Origin: Aequorivita lipolytica
GTDB lineage: Bacteria > Bacteroidota > Bacteroidia > Flavobacteriales > Flavobacteriaceae
Direction: 5' to 3'
Length of the DNA: 64,000 nucleotides
Assembly: GCF_007997135.1 (NCBI RefSeq)
Contig: NZ_VORU01000001.1
Span: forward strand, 248,001-312,000
Shown: positions 63,562-64,000 of the stretch, piece after piece
How the letters are laid out: every line of letters starts with the position of its first letter
Position numbering within the stretch: the stretch's first letter is position 1
Translations under genes and position numbers: made by a program
The notes under the pieces: model-generated
Seen by the model: the letters and a program-made list of their open reading frames with translations, nothing else
Told to the model about the DNA's origin: nothing
The model's database searches: none

Positions 63562-63926
63562 ATGAAAACCTATGTCGCCCTTCTCCGTGGCATTAACATT
63601 GGCGGACATAAAAAACTGAAAATGGCCGACCTTAAACTTCTTTTTGAAGTTTTGAGATTTGATAATGTGGTTACATATATACAGAGTGGAAATGTGTTTT
63701 TTTCTGCGAAGAAAGAAAAGGGTTTTTCTTAAAAATCTCAGAGGAAATAACGAAGAAGTTTGGTTGTGAAGTTCCAGTGCTTGTGAAAACGGCAGATGCG
63801 ATTGCTAAAATTTTAGCGGTTTTTCCTTTTGAGCGAGCGAAGAAGGAAGAAAGTTATTGTATGCTGCTTGCCACACCGCCCAAAAGGGAATTTATAGAGG
63901 CGATTAGGCTACAAAAAAGGCTATAA
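63562..63926 (+). pseudogene. Frameshifted and truncated DUF1697 gene
   Basis: The first frame (63562-63732) has the DUF1697 opening MKTYVALLRGINIGGHKK and YIQSGNVFF, then stops. The protein continues in the -1 frame from the T5 run at 63723-63727 (FFLKISEEITKKFGCEVPV, then LLATPPKREF) to 63926. One lost T in this run explains the shift. The C-terminal third of a normal DUF1697 protein is missing, ending in a hairpin arm. Confidence 0.8.
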
Positions 63927-63947
63927 TCTTTTGCAAGTATAGCCTTT
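63916..63947. terminator. Hairpin closing the pseudogene
   Basis: AAAGGCTATA (63916-63925) / TATAGCCTTT (63938-63947) with a 12-nt loop. The left arm overlaps the last codons of the DUF1697 remnant. The rest of the window (63948-64000) may hold the end of a minus-strand gene (a frame open from 64000 to the stop at 63970), too short to call. Confidence 0.7.
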
Positions 63948-64000
63948 AACATATATTTTATCCAATTATTTAAGATTGGGTTTGTGTCACTTCATCATAT

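Noticed and set aside
63723-63732. Programmed frameshift in the DUF1697 gene
   Set aside because: The slip site T5 has no stimulatory structure nearby and the gene is also truncated, so decay is simpler.
63970-64000. C-terminal end of a minus-strand gene
   Set aside because: Only ten codons are visible, ending in TAA; not enough to support a gene call.

Overview
The window comes from a member of the Bacteroidota, almost certainly Flavobacteriaceae. The evidence is a complete gldK-gldL-gldM-gldN block (type IX secretion and gliding core), a secreted protein with a type A T9SS sorting tail, TAnnTTTG-type -7 promoter boxes in front of several genes, AT-rich codon use, and an operon joining agmatinase to a deoxyhypusine-synthase-like gene. 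The sequence is linear, both edges cut through sequence, and the left edge lies inside the agmatinase gene.

Layout. 1-4.5 kb: polyamine genes (speB, DHS-like), a Xre/RES toxin-antitoxin pair and a GNAT-nitrilase fusion. 4.5-8.4 kb: a membrane mannosyltransferase-like protein and two divergent lipoproteins (TolB-like propeller, M28 peptidase with PDZ). 8.5-15.3 kb, all on the minus strand: miaB, a sigma54 activator, lptE, a TPR-like protein, secG, groES and groEL. A sigma54-type -24/-12 box lies in front of groES. 15.6-24.1 kb: topA, an arginase-fold protein that has lost half of its metal ligands, and gldKLMN. 24.2-29.9 kb: DAO oxidoreductase, DUF983, ABC-F ATPase, a CPXCG zinc protein, a SpoIIAA-like protein and an AsmA-like protein. 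29.99 kb: initiator tRNA-Met.

30.3-50.7 kb is an accessory copper/heavy-metal island read entirely on the plus strand. It encodes a split CusA / CusC / CusB efflux system, a multicopper oxidase fused to a CopB-like barrel, two related Met-rich lipoproteins, DUF3347, haem-binding, DUF5676 and DUF305 proteins, an HMA-AraC regulator, CopZ, a Usp / ATP-cone-nuclease / P-loop ATPase / PRPP-synthetase-like cluster, and a CopA P-type ATPase. Together they would sense, chelate, oxidise and export Cu(I).

The most unusual structure is inside this island: seven sites carry arrays of a degenerate 7-bp unit (GAAGCTG-like). They hold a strict 7-bp phase at most sites and some share ends. Two of them flank a four-helix-bundle (23S-IVP/S23-type) gene in direct orientation. 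Others are fused in frame into CusA (twice), CusC and CopA. A second dispersed element, related to TTCGACTNCGCTCAG, occurs nine times across the window, four times inside reading frames.

50.9-64 kb returns to ordinary chromosome: M1 peptidase, BlaR1/BlaI-like pair, PhnA-like protein, M20 dipeptidase, tRNA-Leu(TAG), EEP-family hydrolase, T9SS cargo with beta-helix, PLP decarboxylase, BaiN-like flavoprotein, a ParE/RelE-type toxin-antitoxin pair and a frameshifted DUF1697 remnant at the right edge. All function calls are by reading motifs; no database search was run.
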